Origin: Paraburkholderia atlantica
GTDB lineage: Bacteria > Pseudomonadota > Gammaproteobacteria > Burkholderiales > Burkholderiaceae
Reading direction: 5' to 3'
DNA: 64,000 nt
Assembly (NCBI RefSeq): GCF_009362785.1
Contig: NZ_WHNQ01000014.1
Location: 1 to 64,000, forward strand
The translations under genes were made by a program, and so were the position numbers. The notes below the pieces were generated by a model. The model saw nothing but the letters and a program-made list of their open reading frames with translations, was not told the origin of the DNA and did not search any database. Positions 8,883 through 17,461 of the stretch are shown here, piece by piece (the first letter of the stretch is position 1; every line of letters starts with the position of its first letter).

Positions 8883-9811
8883 GCGGATTCTCCTTCGCGC
8901 GTGGCGTGGGGCAGCGCTGCTTGCGGTTCGATCTCGCCGTCGCCGCGCCGCTCGTGACAGTAGTCGCTATCCGAGCAAACGAACATGCGCGTGCCGGCGT
9001 CGTCGACGATCATCTCGTCGAGAAAGCTTTCCTTCGATCCGCACAACGCGCACGCGTGCTGCCACTTCTGCACTTCGAACGGATGATCGTCGAAGTCGAG
9101 ACTGCGCACCGGCGTATAAGGCGGAATCGCGTGAATGCGGCGCTCGCGGCCCGCGCCGAACAGTTGCAGCGCGGCGTTCATATGCATCTTCGGATTGTCG
9201 AACTTCGGGATCGGCGACGGCGACGTCAGATAGCGATGATTGACGATCACCGGATAGTCGTACGTGGTCGCGATGCTGCCGTGATGCACGATGTCCTCGT
9301 ACAGCTTCACGCTGATCAGCCCGTAATCGGCGAGCGCATGCAGCTTCTTGCATTCGGCGACGCGCGGTTCGAGCCGGAACAGCGGCTCGGGCATCGGCAC
9401 CTGATAGACGAGGATCTGCTGCTCGGTCAGCGGCGTTTCGGGAATCCGGTGCCGCGTCTGGATGATCGTCGCCTCGCTCGTGTGCCGGGTGGTTGCCACG
9501 CCCGTGGTGCGCGCGAAGAAGCGGCGGATATTGACGGCATTGGTGGTTTCGTCGGAGCCCTGATCGATGACCTTCAGCGTGTCCGTCTTGCCGATGATCG
9601 CGGCCGTCACCTGGATGCCGCCGGTACCCCAGCCGTACGGCAAAGGCATTTCGCGCGATGCGAACGGCACCTGGTAGCCCGGCACGGCGACTGCCTTCAG
9701 CAGCGCGCGGCGCAGCATGCGCTTGGTCTGCTCGTCGAGATACGCGAAGTTGTAGCCGTGTGCGGCGCTGTCGTATGACGTGTTTGCAACGGCGGTGTCG
9801 GGCGCGTTCAT
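8879..9811 (-). CDS. phnJ: Alpha-D-ribose 1-methylphosphonate 5-phosphate C-P lyase PhnJ
   Basis: PhnJ is the radical SAM enzyme that breaks the carbon-phosphorus bond, releasing the alkane and leaving a 1,2-cyclic phosphate on ribose 5-phosphate. Cysteines at 254, 257 and 279 form the CX2CX21C cluster motif. Cys285, six residues later, matches the catalytic thiyl-radical cysteine (Cys272 in E. coli). The 310 residues include a conserved LPYGWGTGGIQVTAAIIG and a Gly-rich region. The gene overlaps phnI by four bases and phnK by four bases. All catalytic cysteines are present, so the enzyme should be active. Confidence 0.97.
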   Translation of the reverse strand: MNAPDTAVANTSYDSAAHGYNFAYLDEQTKRMLRRALLKAVAVPGYQVPFASREMPLPYGWGTGGIQVTAAIIGKTDTLKVIDQGSDETTNAVNIRRFFARTTGVATTRHTSEATIIQTRHRIPETPLTEQQILVYQVPMPEPLFRLEPRVAECKKLHALADYGLISVKLYEDIVHHGSIATTYDYPVIVNHRYLTSPSPIPKFDNPKMHMNAALQLFGAGRERRIHAIPPYTPVRSLDFDDHPFEVQKWQHACALCGSKESFLDEMIVDDAGTRMFVCSDSDYCHERRGDGEIEPQAALPHATREGESA

Positions 9812-10944
9812 GCTGCTTGCTCCTTGTCGGTGGCGTTGCCTGATTCATCGATGCTGTGGTGCTGCGCGCGCAAGCGCCGCACCAGTTCCAGCTCCGCCTG
9901 GAAGTCGACGTAATGCGGCAGCTTCAGGTGCTGCACGAAGCCCGACGCCTCGACGTTATCGCTATGCGACAGCATGAATTCGATGTCCTGCGTCGGCGAC
10001 GCGAGCGTCTCGCCGAGTTCTTCTGCCCGCAGTGCGCGATCGACCAGCGCCATCGCCATCGCCTTGCGCTCCGAGTGGCCGAACGCGAGACCATAGCCCT
10101 GCGTGAAGGTGGGCGGCACCGCGCTGCTGCCCGCGAACTGGTTGATCATCTGGCATTCGGTAACGTCGATATCGCCGATGTCGACCGCTTCGCCGAGTTC
10201 GTCGAGGTCCATTTCGACCGCGATCGTGCCGAAGCGGATCTCGCCCGCGAACGGATGCGAGTGCGCGTAGCCGCGTTGCGTCGCATAGCCCATTGCGAGC
10301 AGAAAGCCTTCGTCGCCACGCGCGAGGTTTTGCAGACGCGTCGCGCGGCTCGCCGGAAACGCCAGCGGTTCGCGCGACAGATCGCCGGGTTCCGCGCCAT
10401 CCGGTGTTGGGCGCTCCTGTTCGATCAGCCCTTCCTTGTCGAGCAGCGACACGACGCGCGGCATCGCTTCCGGCGCGGGCGGTTCTTGCGAAACCGGCGC
10501 ATGGCCTCGCGTCACGTACTGCCGCGTGTCGTCGCCATCGGCGAGCAACGCGAAATCGAGCAGACGCTGCGTGTAGTCGTAGGTCGCGCCGAGCAGCTGG
10601 CCGCCGGGCACGTCCTTGAAGGTTGCCGAGATGCGCCGCTCGACCTGCATCGTTTCGGTATCGATGGCGCGCGTATAGCCGAAGCGCGGCAACGTGGTGC
10701 GATACGCGCGCAGCAGGAAGATCGCCTCGACCAGATCGCCGGCCGCCTGCTTGATTGCGAGCGCGGCAAGCTCCTCGTCGTAGACCGAGCCTTCGGTCAT
10801 CACACGCGCGACCGCGAGCCGCAACTGCTCGCGAATCTGCGCGACGCTCAGTTCGGCGATCTGCTTATCGCCGCGGCGCGCTTTGTCGAGCAGGCGCCAC
10901 GACGCTTCGATCGCGCGCTCTCCACCTTTGACGGCAACGTACAT
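9808..10944 (-). CDS. phnI: C-P lyase core component PhnI
   Basis: PhnI displaces adenine from ATP with the phosphonate, forming ribosyl-phosphonate triphosphate together with PhnG, H and L. The 378-residue protein begins MYVAVKGGERAIEASWRLLD, a typical PhnI start, and contains DVPGGQLLGATYDYTQRLLDFALLAD and the late SHSDNVEASGFVQHLKLPHYVDFQ. Its start overlaps the phnH stop by one base (TGATG) and its end overlaps phnJ. Confidence 0.96.
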   Translation of the reverse strand: MYVAVKGGERAIEASWRLLDKARRGDKQIAELSVAQIREQLRLAVARVMTEGSVYDEELAALAIKQAAGDLVEAIFLLRAYRTTLPRFGYTRAIDTETMQVERRISATFKDVPGGQLLGATYDYTQRLLDFALLADGDDTRQYVTRGHAPVSQEPPAPEAMPRVVSLLDKEGLIEQERPTPDGAEPGDLSREPLAFPASRATRLQNLARGDEGFLLAMGYATQRGYAHSHPFAGEIRFGTIAVEMDLDELGEAVDIGDIDVTECQMINQFAGSSAVPPTFTQGYGLAFGHSERKAMAMALVDRALRAEELGETLASPTQDIEFMLSHSDNVEASGFVQHLKLPHYVDFQAELELVRRLRAQHHSIDESGNATDKEQAA

Positions 10945-11555
10945 CAGTTCACCTTCGCTTCAGTTGTGCGCGGCAGGCCGATCACGCGGGGGCCGCACAC
11001 CAGATAACAGTCGATGCCGCATGGAAACAGCGGCGCGAGCATCGCGCGTTCTTGCCAGAACCGCGCGGGAAGACCGACCGGCGAAATCGTTTGAGTGTCC
11101 AGAATGCCGGGGCCGCTCAGCGTGACCGGTGCGCCGCCCGTCAGCGCGTCGACGCGGATCAGCAGCGTGGCCGATTGCTCGGGCGACTCGGCGCTGCCGG
11201 GCGCGAAGCTTTCGAGCGACGGCAATGCGTCGGCATCGTGCACATAGACGAAGGCGGCGTCGCCGGGCGCATCGACGAGCGGCGCGCCGGTATGAAAACG
11301 CACCGCCGACGCGAGCGCCGTATCAGGCTGCGCGAGCCAGACCGGTGTCGCGTAGTCGCAAAGCGTCAGCAGCGCAGCGAAGGCGGCGGGTTCGACCGGC
11401 GTGTTGCGCAACTCGGGCAGCACGTCACGAATCACGCCGATCGTGCCGGGGCGCGACAACGCGTCGAGCAGCATGCGAAACACGGCCTGGGTGTCGTGGA
11501 CCGGGTCCGCGAAACCCGGCGTCAGCGTGGACAACGCAATCGGTGAATGTTCCAT
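10944..11555 (-). CDS. phnH: C-P lyase subunit PhnH
   Basis: PhnH is a non-catalytic core subunit that dimerises and binds PhnJ. The 203-residue sequence has the family start (LTPGFADPVHDTQAVFRMLLDALSRPG) and the late GPGILDTQTISPVGL and FPCGIDCYLVCGPRVIGLPRTT. It overlaps phnG and phnI by one base each (TGATG at both joints), indicating tight coupling and equal stoichiometry. Confidence 0.95.
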   Translation of the reverse strand: MEHSPIALSTLTPGFADPVHDTQAVFRMLLDALSRPGTIGVIRDVLPELRNTPVEPAAFAALLTLCDYATPVWLAQPDTALASAVRFHTGAPLVDAPGDAAFVYVHDADALPSLESFAPGSAESPEQSATLLIRVDALTGGAPVTLSGPGILDTQTISPVGLPARFWQERAMLAPLFPCGIDCYLVCGPRVIGLPRTTEAKVN

Positions 11556-12061
11556 CAGTCGCCTCGCACCATCGTGAAGAATTCGACGCGCGTCGCCGCG
11601 GCGTCCTGCTGCTGTTGCTCGCGCCGTGCCTTCTGTTGCGCGGCGAACGGCTCGATCAATTGACGATGCAGGCTGTCGTGATGCTCGGGCATCTGTAGCA
11701 ACGCATCGGCGAGCGCCGCAAGTTCGGCGCGACGGCGGTCACGTCCCAGATGGCAGGCGACGCCGACGGTGGCCTCGGCTTCGCCGCTGGCATGCAGACG
11801 CAGCGTGGCGCGCGTGACCGTCGCTTCGCCGAGATTGAAAGGATCGCCGCTGCCGCCGATGCGCCCCCGCACCATCGCGAGGCCGATTTCAGGGGGGCGA
11901 AGCCAGTCATAGGCGGGGATAGATTGATCTTGCAGCGCGCGCTGCAGCGCCGCTTCGAGGTCGGCGCGCGGCGTGCGGGCCAGCACGGCCATCCAGGCGC
12001 GCCGCGCCGCCGAAGACACGGCGGGCAACGGCGCAGAGGGCGGAACGGAACTCGGGCTCAT
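11555..12061 (-). CDS. phnG: C-P lyase subunit PhnG
   Basis: PhnG is a small core subunit that works with PhnH and PhnI. The 168-residue protein carries the conserved ARRAWMAVLARTPRADLEAAL, LRPPEIGLAMVRGRIGGSG, FNLGEATVTRATLRL and a GHDRRRAELAAL-like segment (HLGRDRRRAELAALADAL). I chose the ATG at 12061 because AGGA lies just upstream and the family alignment begins soon after; the frame runs on to 12100 without family similarity. It is the first gene of the phn operon and faces the phnF operator region. Confidence 0.93.
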   Translation of the reverse strand: MSPSSVPPSAPLPAVSSAARRAWMAVLARTPRADLEAALQRALQDQSIPAYDWLRPPEIGLAMVRGRIGGSGDPFNLGEATVTRATLRLHASGEAEATVGVACHLGRDRRRAELAALADALLQMPEHHDSLHRQLIEPFAAQQKARREQQQQDAAATRVEFFTMVRGD

Positions 12062-12109
12062 CGGATTTCCTGTCGATCCAGCGAGTGGACATTGGAGCAT
12101 CTATTCATC

Positions 12110-12127
12110 TAAACGTCTAGACGTTTA
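12110..12127. promoter_or_regulatory. Perfect 18-bp palindrome, probable PhnF operator
   Basis: TAAACGTCTAGACGTTTA is a perfect palindrome in the 180-base gap between divergent phnG and phnF. A second core, GTCTGGAC, lies 24 bases away centre to centre (12139-12146) and resembles the palindrome centre GTCTAGAC (12115-12122). The position fits a HutC/PhnF-type GntR repressor controlling both directions. The assignment to PhnF is inference from position and symmetry. Confidence 0.75.
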
Positions 12128-12241
12128 CAGGCGTAGTTGTCTGGACTGTGGTGCGCGGCGGACGTTTCATATTTCCATCATGGCTTGCGCACTACAATGC
12201 ACGACATGGCGATCATTTGAACCGAAGGGAATGACAGCACC

Positions 12242-13000
12242 ATGACATCGAACGACAGCGCGCCGCCGGCCACGATGCTCGAACGCGGCGCGGGCGTGGC
12301 CGTCTGGAGACAGATCGAACAGATTCTCGCCGCCGAGATCGCGGCGAGCGGATTCGGGGAAGAAGGGCGGCTGCCGAGCGAGGGTGAGCTGGCGAAGCGC
12401 TTCGACGTCAACCGTCACACGGTGCGTCGCGCGATGCTCGGCCTCGCAGCGCTCGGCCTCGTCAGCGTCGAGCAGGGGCGCGGCACGTTCGTGCAGCCTG
12501 GCGCGATCGACTATTCGATCGGCCGTCGCACGCGTTTCACCGAAAACCTGCGTCAACAACATCACTCGCCCGGCGGCACGATGCTGTCGGGCGCGCGTGT
12601 GAAAGCCGAGCCCAGCGTCGCGAAGGCACTGGGTCTGCGCGCGGGCGCGGCAGTCTATCGGATCGAATCGCTGAACGAGTCAGACGGCGTGCCGCTTACG
12701 TTCGCGCGCAGCTGGTTTCCGGCCGCGCGTTTTCCGGAGCTGCCGGAGGTCGTGCAACGCCTCGGCGGTACGACGAAGGCGCTGGCCGAATTCGGCGTGG
12801 ACGATTATCTGCGCAAGTGGAGCCGCATCGGCAGCGTACTGCCCGAGCCTGAGGTCGCGCGGCGGCTCAACATCAACCGTCAGCAGCCGGTGCTATGGGT
12901 CGAGAACGTCGACGTCGATCTGCAAGGCGCGCCGGTCAAATACGGCTTCACGCATTTCGCGGCCGACCGCGTGCAACTGCTCGTGGAGCATGACCTGTGA
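12242..13000 (+). CDS. phnF: GntR-family (HutC subfamily) regulator PhnF
   Basis: This 252-residue regulator has an N-terminal winged helix (about 20-90: LPSEGELAKRFDVNRHTVRRAMLGLAALGLVSVEQGRGTFV) and a C-terminal UTRA ligand domain (about 105-245). The HutC/PhnF subfamily represses phosphonate genes until phosphonate or an intermediate binds. It is divergent from phnG and leads a plus-strand set with the 2H phosphoesterase gene and phnN; its stop overlaps the next start by four bases. A palindromic candidate operator lies 115 bases upstream. Confidence 0.93.
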   Translation: MTSNDSAPPATMLERGAGVAVWRQIEQILAAEIAASGFGEEGRLPSEGELAKRFDVNRHTVRRAMLGLAALGLVSVEQGRGTFVQPGAIDYSIGRRTRFTENLRQQHHSPGGTMLSGARVKAEPSVAKALGLRAGAAVYRIESLNESDGVPLTFARSWFPAARFPELPEVVQRLGGTTKALAEFGVDDYLRKWSRIGSVLPEPEVARRLNINRQQPVLWVENVDVDLQGAPVKYGFTHFAADRVQLLVEHDL

Positions 13001-13761
13001 GTGGCCCCGCATGGAGTGACGACGCGCGCTTTGCGCTGTACTACGCGCCGTCGTGTGAATCGGCGTGGTGGCAGGCCGGCTCGACATGGCTCGGCCGCGA
13101 TGCGCGAAGCGGCGAGCGCTGCGCGCAGCCGCAGCCGCCTGGCCTGACGCGCCCGCTCGCCGCGTTGACCGACTCGCCGCGCCGCTATGGCTGGCATGGC
13201 ACGCTGATCGCCCCGTTCCGGCTCGGCGCCGGCGTCACACAGCAAGATGTGCTTGCGGGCGCGCGCGCGTGGGCGCTCGCGCAGCAGCCGTTCGCGTTGC
13301 CGGTGGAAGCGGCCACGCTGGGCGACTTCGTCGCATTGCGACCGGCCGATGCCGATGGCGAGACGCGCATTTGCGAGCTCGCGTCGAACGCGCTGGAGTC
13401 GCTAGACGGGCTGCGCGCGCGACCGTCTGCGGCCGATCTCGAGCGCCGGCTCGCCGCGCCGCTCAGCGAACGGCAGCGTGCGTTGCTGCTGCAATGGGGC
13501 TATCCGTACGTGTTCGAAGAGTTCCGTTTTCATATGACGCTGTCCAGTTCGCTCGCCGATGCCGACGAGCGCGCGACGCTGCTCGCATGGTGGCGTGAGC
13601 GCACGCCCGCGCTCGGGCCGCTGGCTGTCGATCAGGCCGCGCTGTTCGTCGAGCCGGCGCCAGGCGAGCCGTTCGTGCTGTGGCAGCCACTGCCGTTTAG
13701 CGACGGCGCGCAACACGGCGATCGCAGCGACGAGCAGCAAGACGAGGTAAGCAGCCAATGA
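12997..13761 (+). CDS. DUF1045 2H phosphoesterase-type phosphonate metabolism protein
   Basis: The 254-residue protein belongs to the DUF1045 family found in phosphonate operons. It has the two HxT motifs of the 2H phosphoesterase fold: H67-G-T (YGWHGTLIAPFRL) and H179-M-T (FRFHMTLSSSL). Such enzymes open cyclic phosphates. No phnP, the usual phosphoribosyl cyclic phosphodiesterase gene, is in this window, and this gene sits directly between phnF and phnN with four-base overlaps on both sides. It is therefore a good candidate to act on the cyclic ribose phosphate released by PhnJ. The family placement is firm; the reaction is inference. Confidence 0.88.
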   Translation: MSGPAWSDDARFALYYAPSCESAWWQAGSTWLGRDARSGERCAQPQPPGLTRPLAALTDSPRRYGWHGTLIAPFRLGAGVTQQDVLAGARAWALAQQPFALPVEAATLGDFVALRPADADGETRICELASNALESLDGLRARPSAADLERRLAAPLSERQRALLLQWGYPYVFEEFRFHMTLSSSLADADERATLLAWWRERTPALGPLAVDQAALFVEPAPGEPFVLWQPLPFSDGAQHGDRSDEQQDEVSSQ

Positions 13762-14309
13762 CTGGGCGTTTGATCTATGTGATGGGGCCGTCTGGCGCAG
13801 GCAAGGATTCGCTGCTGCAGTTCGCGCGCACACGGCTCGCCGGCGAGCCGGTCGTGTTCGCGCATCGTTACATCACGCGGCCGAGCGGCCATGGCGAAGT
13901 GCATGTCGCACTGAGCGTCGAGGAGTTCGCCGCGCGCTCGGTGCTGGGCCTGTTCGCGCTCGAATGGTCGAGCCATTCGCTGCGCTATGGCATCGGCATC
14001 GAACTCGATGCGTGGCTGGCGCGCGGCTGCACGGTGGTCGTCAACGGCTCGCGGCAGTACCTGCAGCGTGCGCTCGCGCGCTATCCACGCGCTGAAGTGG
14101 TGCACGTGAGCGCCGCGCCGCATATTCTCGAAGCGCGGCTCGGCGCGCGGGCGCGCGAATCGTCGGAGCAGGTCGCGGCACGGCTCGCGCGGCGCGCGCC
14201 GTTTGCGTTGCCGGCCGGCGTGCGCTGCACGACGATCGATAACTCCGGCACGCTCGAAGAAGCGGGGCACGCGTTGATCACGGTGCTCAAGGAGCAGGTG
14301 AGCGTGTAA
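13758..14309 (+). CDS. phnN: Ribose 1,5-bisphosphate phosphokinase PhnN
   Basis: PhnN phosphorylates ribose 1,5-bisphosphate to PRPP, the final step of the C-P lyase route. The 183-residue protein has a P-loop (GPSGAGKDS, residues 10-18) and a guanylate-kinase-like layout: HRYITRPSGHGEVHVALSVEEF, ALEWSSHSLRYGIG, and VVVNGSRQYLQRALARYP. It overlaps the 2H phosphoesterase gene by four bases and is the last gene of the plus-strand phn group. Confidence 0.95.
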   Translation: MTGRLIYVMGPSGAGKDSLLQFARTRLAGEPVVFAHRYITRPSGHGEVHVALSVEEFAARSVLGLFALEWSSHSLRYGIGIELDAWLARGCTVVVNGSRQYLQRALARYPRAEVVHVSAAPHILEARLGARARESSEQVAARLARRAPFALPAGVRCTTIDNSGTLEEAGHALITVLKEQVSV

Positions 14310-14324
14310 CGCAGCCACGCGGCC

Positions 14325-15233
14325 TTACTGCACGCCTCCCATCCGCTCCCGCGTGACCTGCCGCAAACATGCGACGAACTGCTGAACGGCCGGCGTCGGC
14401 AGCAGATCGCGTCGCGAGATGATGCTCAGATCGTAGTTCGGCAGCGCGTCTTCGATCTGCGCGACGCAAATGCCGAGCGGCGCGACCCGCTGCGCAAGCG
14501 GCCGCGTGAAGCAGCTGATCACGTCGGTCTGCGATACGAGGCCGAGCGTCACCGCAAACGACGACGGCGCGCGCAGCAGCCGCTTCGGCAGCGGCAGACC
14601 ATGCGTGCTGAACATCGCCATCATCACGCTGTGCGGGAAGTGATCGGCGCCGACCGTGACGATCCACTCGGCGTCGAGCAGCTCGGACAGACGCGTGACG
14701 TTCGCGAGCGGATGCCCGGCGCGCATCGTGACGACGAACTGCGTCGAGTACAGCGGCACCTGCACCAGATCGTTATCCAATGCCAGAACGTGATGGATCG
14801 CCGCGAGATCGAGTGTGCCGTTGCGCAGACGCGCGAGCGCATCGGGCACCGTCACTTCCTCCAGATGCAGACTCACGAGCGGCATCTTCTCGCGAAAGCT
14901 CGATACCGCATGCGGCAGCACCGTCAGCGCGAGCGATGGCATCGTGCCGACGCTGACCTTGCCGGCCAGCTCCCCCTTCACCTGCTCGACGGCCTCGACG
15001 GTGCGGCGCATGTCGCCTAGCAACTGCTCGGCTCGCGGCAACAGCGCGAGCCCGCATGCGGTTAGCTCGATGCCGCGCACGCTGCGCACCATCAGCTCCG
15101 CATTGAGCGCGCTTTCCAGCTCGCGAATCGTATGCGTGACGGCCGGCTGCGTGACGCCGAGCTCACGCGCGGCGGCGCGCAGACTGCGGTGATGCGCGGC
15201 GGCGACGAAAGCCTGCAACTGCTGCGGTTTCAT
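14325..15233 (-). CDS. LysR-family transcriptional regulator
   Basis: A 302-residue LysR protein with an N-terminal helix-turn-helix (MKPQQLQAFVAAAHHRSLRAAARELGVTQPAVTHTIRELE) and a periplasmic-binding-fold effector domain. It is divergent from the M20 amidohydrolase gene and most likely controls it. A 10-base direct repeat (ATCAGGGTAA) in the shared region overlaps its own start codon, which would fit autoregulation. The effector cannot be read from the sequence. Confidence 0.92.
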   Translation of the reverse strand: MKPQQLQAFVAAAHHRSLRAAARELGVTQPAVTHTIRELESALNAELMVRSVRGIELTACGLALLPRAEQLLGDMRRTVEAVEQVKGELAGKVSVGTMPSLALTVLPHAVSSFREKMPLVSLHLEEVTVPDALARLRNGTLDLAAIHHVLALDNDLVQVPLYSTQFVVTMRAGHPLANVTRLSELLDAEWIVTVGADHFPHSVMMAMFSTHGLPLPKRLLRAPSSFAVTLGLVSQTDVISCFTRPLAQRVAPLGICVAQIEDALPNYDLSIISRRDLLPTPAVQQFVACLRQVTRERMGGVQ

Positions 15234-15272
15234 CAGGGTAACCCCGTATATAAGAGCTGTTAATCAGGGTAA
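15232..15272. promoter_or_regulatory. Direct repeat ATCAGGGTAA x2, candidate LysR site
   Basis: The 10-base word ATCAGGGTAA occurs at 15232-15241 and 15263-15272, 31 bases (about three helical turns) apart. The second copy lies in TTAATCAGGGTAA, which fits the T-N11-A pattern of LysR sites. The first copy overlaps the LysR start codon. The role is inferred from spacing and position. Confidence 0.5.
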
Positions 15273-15335
15273 AAAAAATAGCATCTTATTCGAACAAAAC
15301 GGCATGGATATAGTGCGAGGCTACTCACTGGAGCC

Positions 15336-16535
15336 ATGCAAACTATGAACGAGACCCCGCGTTTGACCGAAGTGTCCGATCTGGAACCTGCCGCCGCGAG
15401 CCTGCGCGAGATTCGCCATCACATTCACCGCCATCCCGAGCTCGCATACGAGGAAGTGCGGACTGCGGCGCTCGTCGCGGAAAAACTCGAACAGTGGGGC
15501 TGGCAGGTCACGCGCGGGGTCGGCAAGACCGGCGTGGTCGGCACGCTGAAAGTGGGCGACGGTAAGCGCAGCATCGGCATTCGCGCGGACATGGACGCGC
15601 TGCCGATCCTCGAACAGACGGGCTTACCGTACGCGAGCGGCACCCACGGCAAGATGCACGCGTGTGGCCATGATGGTCACACGACGATCCTGCTCGGTGC
15701 CGCGCAACGTCTCGCGGCCACGCGCAATTTCTCGGGCACCGTGCATCTGTATTTCCAGCCGGCCGAAGAAAGCGGCGTCGACAGCGGCGCGCTGAAGATG
15801 ATCAACGACGGCCTGTTCGAGCGCTTCCCGTGCGACGCCGTGTTCGGCTTGCACAACCATCCGGGCGCGGAGCCCGGCATGCTGCTGTTTCGCAAGGGGC
15901 CGTTCATGTCGGCGGGGGACAAGGCGACCATCACGATCGAAGGCGTCGGCGGCCATGCGGCGCGTCCGCATCTGACCGTCGATCCGGTCGTGATCGCCGC
16001 GAGCATCGTGATGGCGCTGCAGACGATCGTCGCGCGCAATGTCGATCCGTCGCAGCCGGCGGTGGTGACGGTGGGCTCGATGCATGCGGGCACCGCGAAC
16101 AACGTGATTTCGAGCAGCGCACGGCTCGAACTGAGCGTGCGCTCGTTCAGCCCGGAAGTGCGTGAGTTGCTGAAGCAGCGCATCACGGAGCTGGCCGAGT
16201 CGCAGGCCGCGAGCTATGGCGGCAAGGCGCACGTGGAGTACATCGAAGGGTATCCGGTCGTCATCAACACGGACGCCGAAACGGATTTCGCGGTGCAGGT
16301 CGCGCGCGAGCTGGTCGGCGACGACAAGGTGGTCGAGCAGACCGACATCCTGATGGGCAGCGAGGACTTCGCATTCATGCTGCAGAAGCGGCCGGGCACG
16401 TTTCTGCGCATTGGCAACGGCGTCGGCGAGGACGGCTGCATGGTGCACAACCCGCACTACGACTTCAACGACCGCAGCCTGCCGATCGGCGCGGCGTTCT
16501 GGGCGCGGCTGGTGGAGCGCTATCTCGCGCAGTGA
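15336..16535 (+). CDS. M20-family amidohydrolase (hippurate hydrolase/HipO-like)
   Basis: This 399-residue cytoplasmic metallopeptidase-fold enzyme hydrolyses N-acyl amino acids or related amides. Metal-site motifs are HHIHRHPELAYEE, ADMDALPI, HACGHDGHTT, PAEESG and FGLHNHPG, and the dimerisation domain GVGGHAARPHLTVDP follows. A GSEDFAFM motif near residue 345 completes the site. The start has two in-frame ATGs three codons apart (MQTM); the first is used here. The substrate is not readable. A divergent LysR gene is its likely regulator. Confidence 0.93.
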   Translation: MQTMNETPRLTEVSDLEPAAASLREIRHHIHRHPELAYEEVRTAALVAEKLEQWGWQVTRGVGKTGVVGTLKVGDGKRSIGIRADMDALPILEQTGLPYASGTHGKMHACGHDGHTTILLGAAQRLAATRNFSGTVHLYFQPAEESGVDSGALKMINDGLFERFPCDAVFGLHNHPGAEPGMLLFRKGPFMSAGDKATITIEGVGGHAARPHLTVDPVVIAASIVMALQTIVARNVDPSQPAVVTVGSMHAGTANNVISSSARLELSVRSFSPEVRELLKQRITELAESQAASYGGKAHVEYIEGYPVVINTDAETDFAVQVARELVGDDKVVEQTDILMGSEDFAFMLQKRPGTFLRIGNGVGEDGCMVHNPHYDFNDRSLPIGAAFWARLVERYLAQ

Positions 16536-16636
16536 GCGATAAGAGTAAATGCCGCAGCGCGCAGCAAACGCGCGCTCGGTGGCTGATACCCGCACGGCCA
16601 GAACCGCGACGCCGGTCGGCCAGGTAGCCGCATGCG

Positions 16637-17461
16637 TCAGCCGCGCCGCGCGACCATCTCCGAGACCGTCTGCGCGGCTTGCTGCAGCGGCTCCAGAAAC
16701 GCCTTCACCATCTGTTTGGCGGAATTGCGCTGCGCGTTGCCGCTGATGTTCATCGCTGCAATCACGCGGCCCTGGCGATTGCGAATCGGCGCTGACAGCG
16801 AGATCAAACCGCCTTCGAGCTCCTGATCGACGATCGCCCACCCCTGGCGACGCACCTGCTCGATCACCTTCTTCAACTCTTCCTTGTCGGTGATGGTGCG
16901 CGGCGTGTGCGCATAGAGCGGCGACGAGTTCAGCGTCGCGTCGAGCGTTTCCTCGTCGAGCGAGGCGAGCAGCACGCGGCCCATCGATGTGCAGTACGCA
17001 GGCAGGCGGCTGCCGATCGACAGGTTGATCGTCATGATCTTGTGAGTCGGCACGCGCAGCACGTAGACGATCTCGGTGCGATCGAGCACGGCCGCCGAGC
17101 AGCTTTCGTGCACCTGTGCCGACAGGCTCTCCATCACCGGTTCGGCGAGATTCCAGAACGGCATCGAGGTCAGGTACGCGAAGCCGAGGTCGAGAATCTT
17201 CGGCGTCAGACGGAACAGGCGACCCTCGGCTTCCACGTAGCCCAGCGTTTGCAGCGTCAGCAGAATCCGGCGTGCGCCGGCGCGCGTGAGGCCGGTCGCC
17301 GCGGCGACGTCGGTGAGCGTCTGTTCGGGGCGCGTCGCGTCGAACGCGCGGATAACCGCGAGGCCCCGCGCGAAAGACTGCACGTACGAGTCGCCCGGTT
17401 TCTCCGGGGCCGGTTCGACGTTGGCGGGCGCGACGGAAGACGGCGGCAGGGCTTTGCTCAT
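16637..17461 (-). CDS. pcaR: IclR-family regulator of the PcaR/PcaU/PobR group
   Basis: The 274-residue protein has an IclR helix-turn-helix (about 33-95: YVQSFARGLAVIRAFDATRPEQTLTDVAAATGLTR read in parts) and an IclR effector domain with VPTHKIMTINLSIGSRLPAY and STGRVLLA-like SMGRVLLASLDEE. This combination matches the beta-ketoadipate group, whose members sense protocatechuate, 4-hydroxybenzoate or beta-ketoadipate. Two boxes resembling known PcaR sites precede the pcaF gene 6 kb away. I start at the ATG at 17461; the frame upstream adds a non-family MSSARTLLQPRSRS. The choice of PcaR over PobR is inference. Confidence 0.8.
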   Translation of the reverse strand: MSKALPPSSVAPANVEPAPEKPGDSYVQSFARGLAVIRAFDATRPEQTLTDVAAATGLTRAGARRILLTLQTLGYVEAEGRLFRLTPKILDLGFAYLTSMPFWNLAEPVMESLSAQVHESCSAAVLDRTEIVYVLRVPTHKIMTINLSIGSRLPAYCTSMGRVLLASLDEETLDATLNSSPLYAHTPRTITDKEELKKVIEQVRRQGWAIVDQELEGGLISLSAPIRNRQGRVIAAMNISGNAQRNSAKQMVKAFLEPLQQAAQTVSEMVARRG

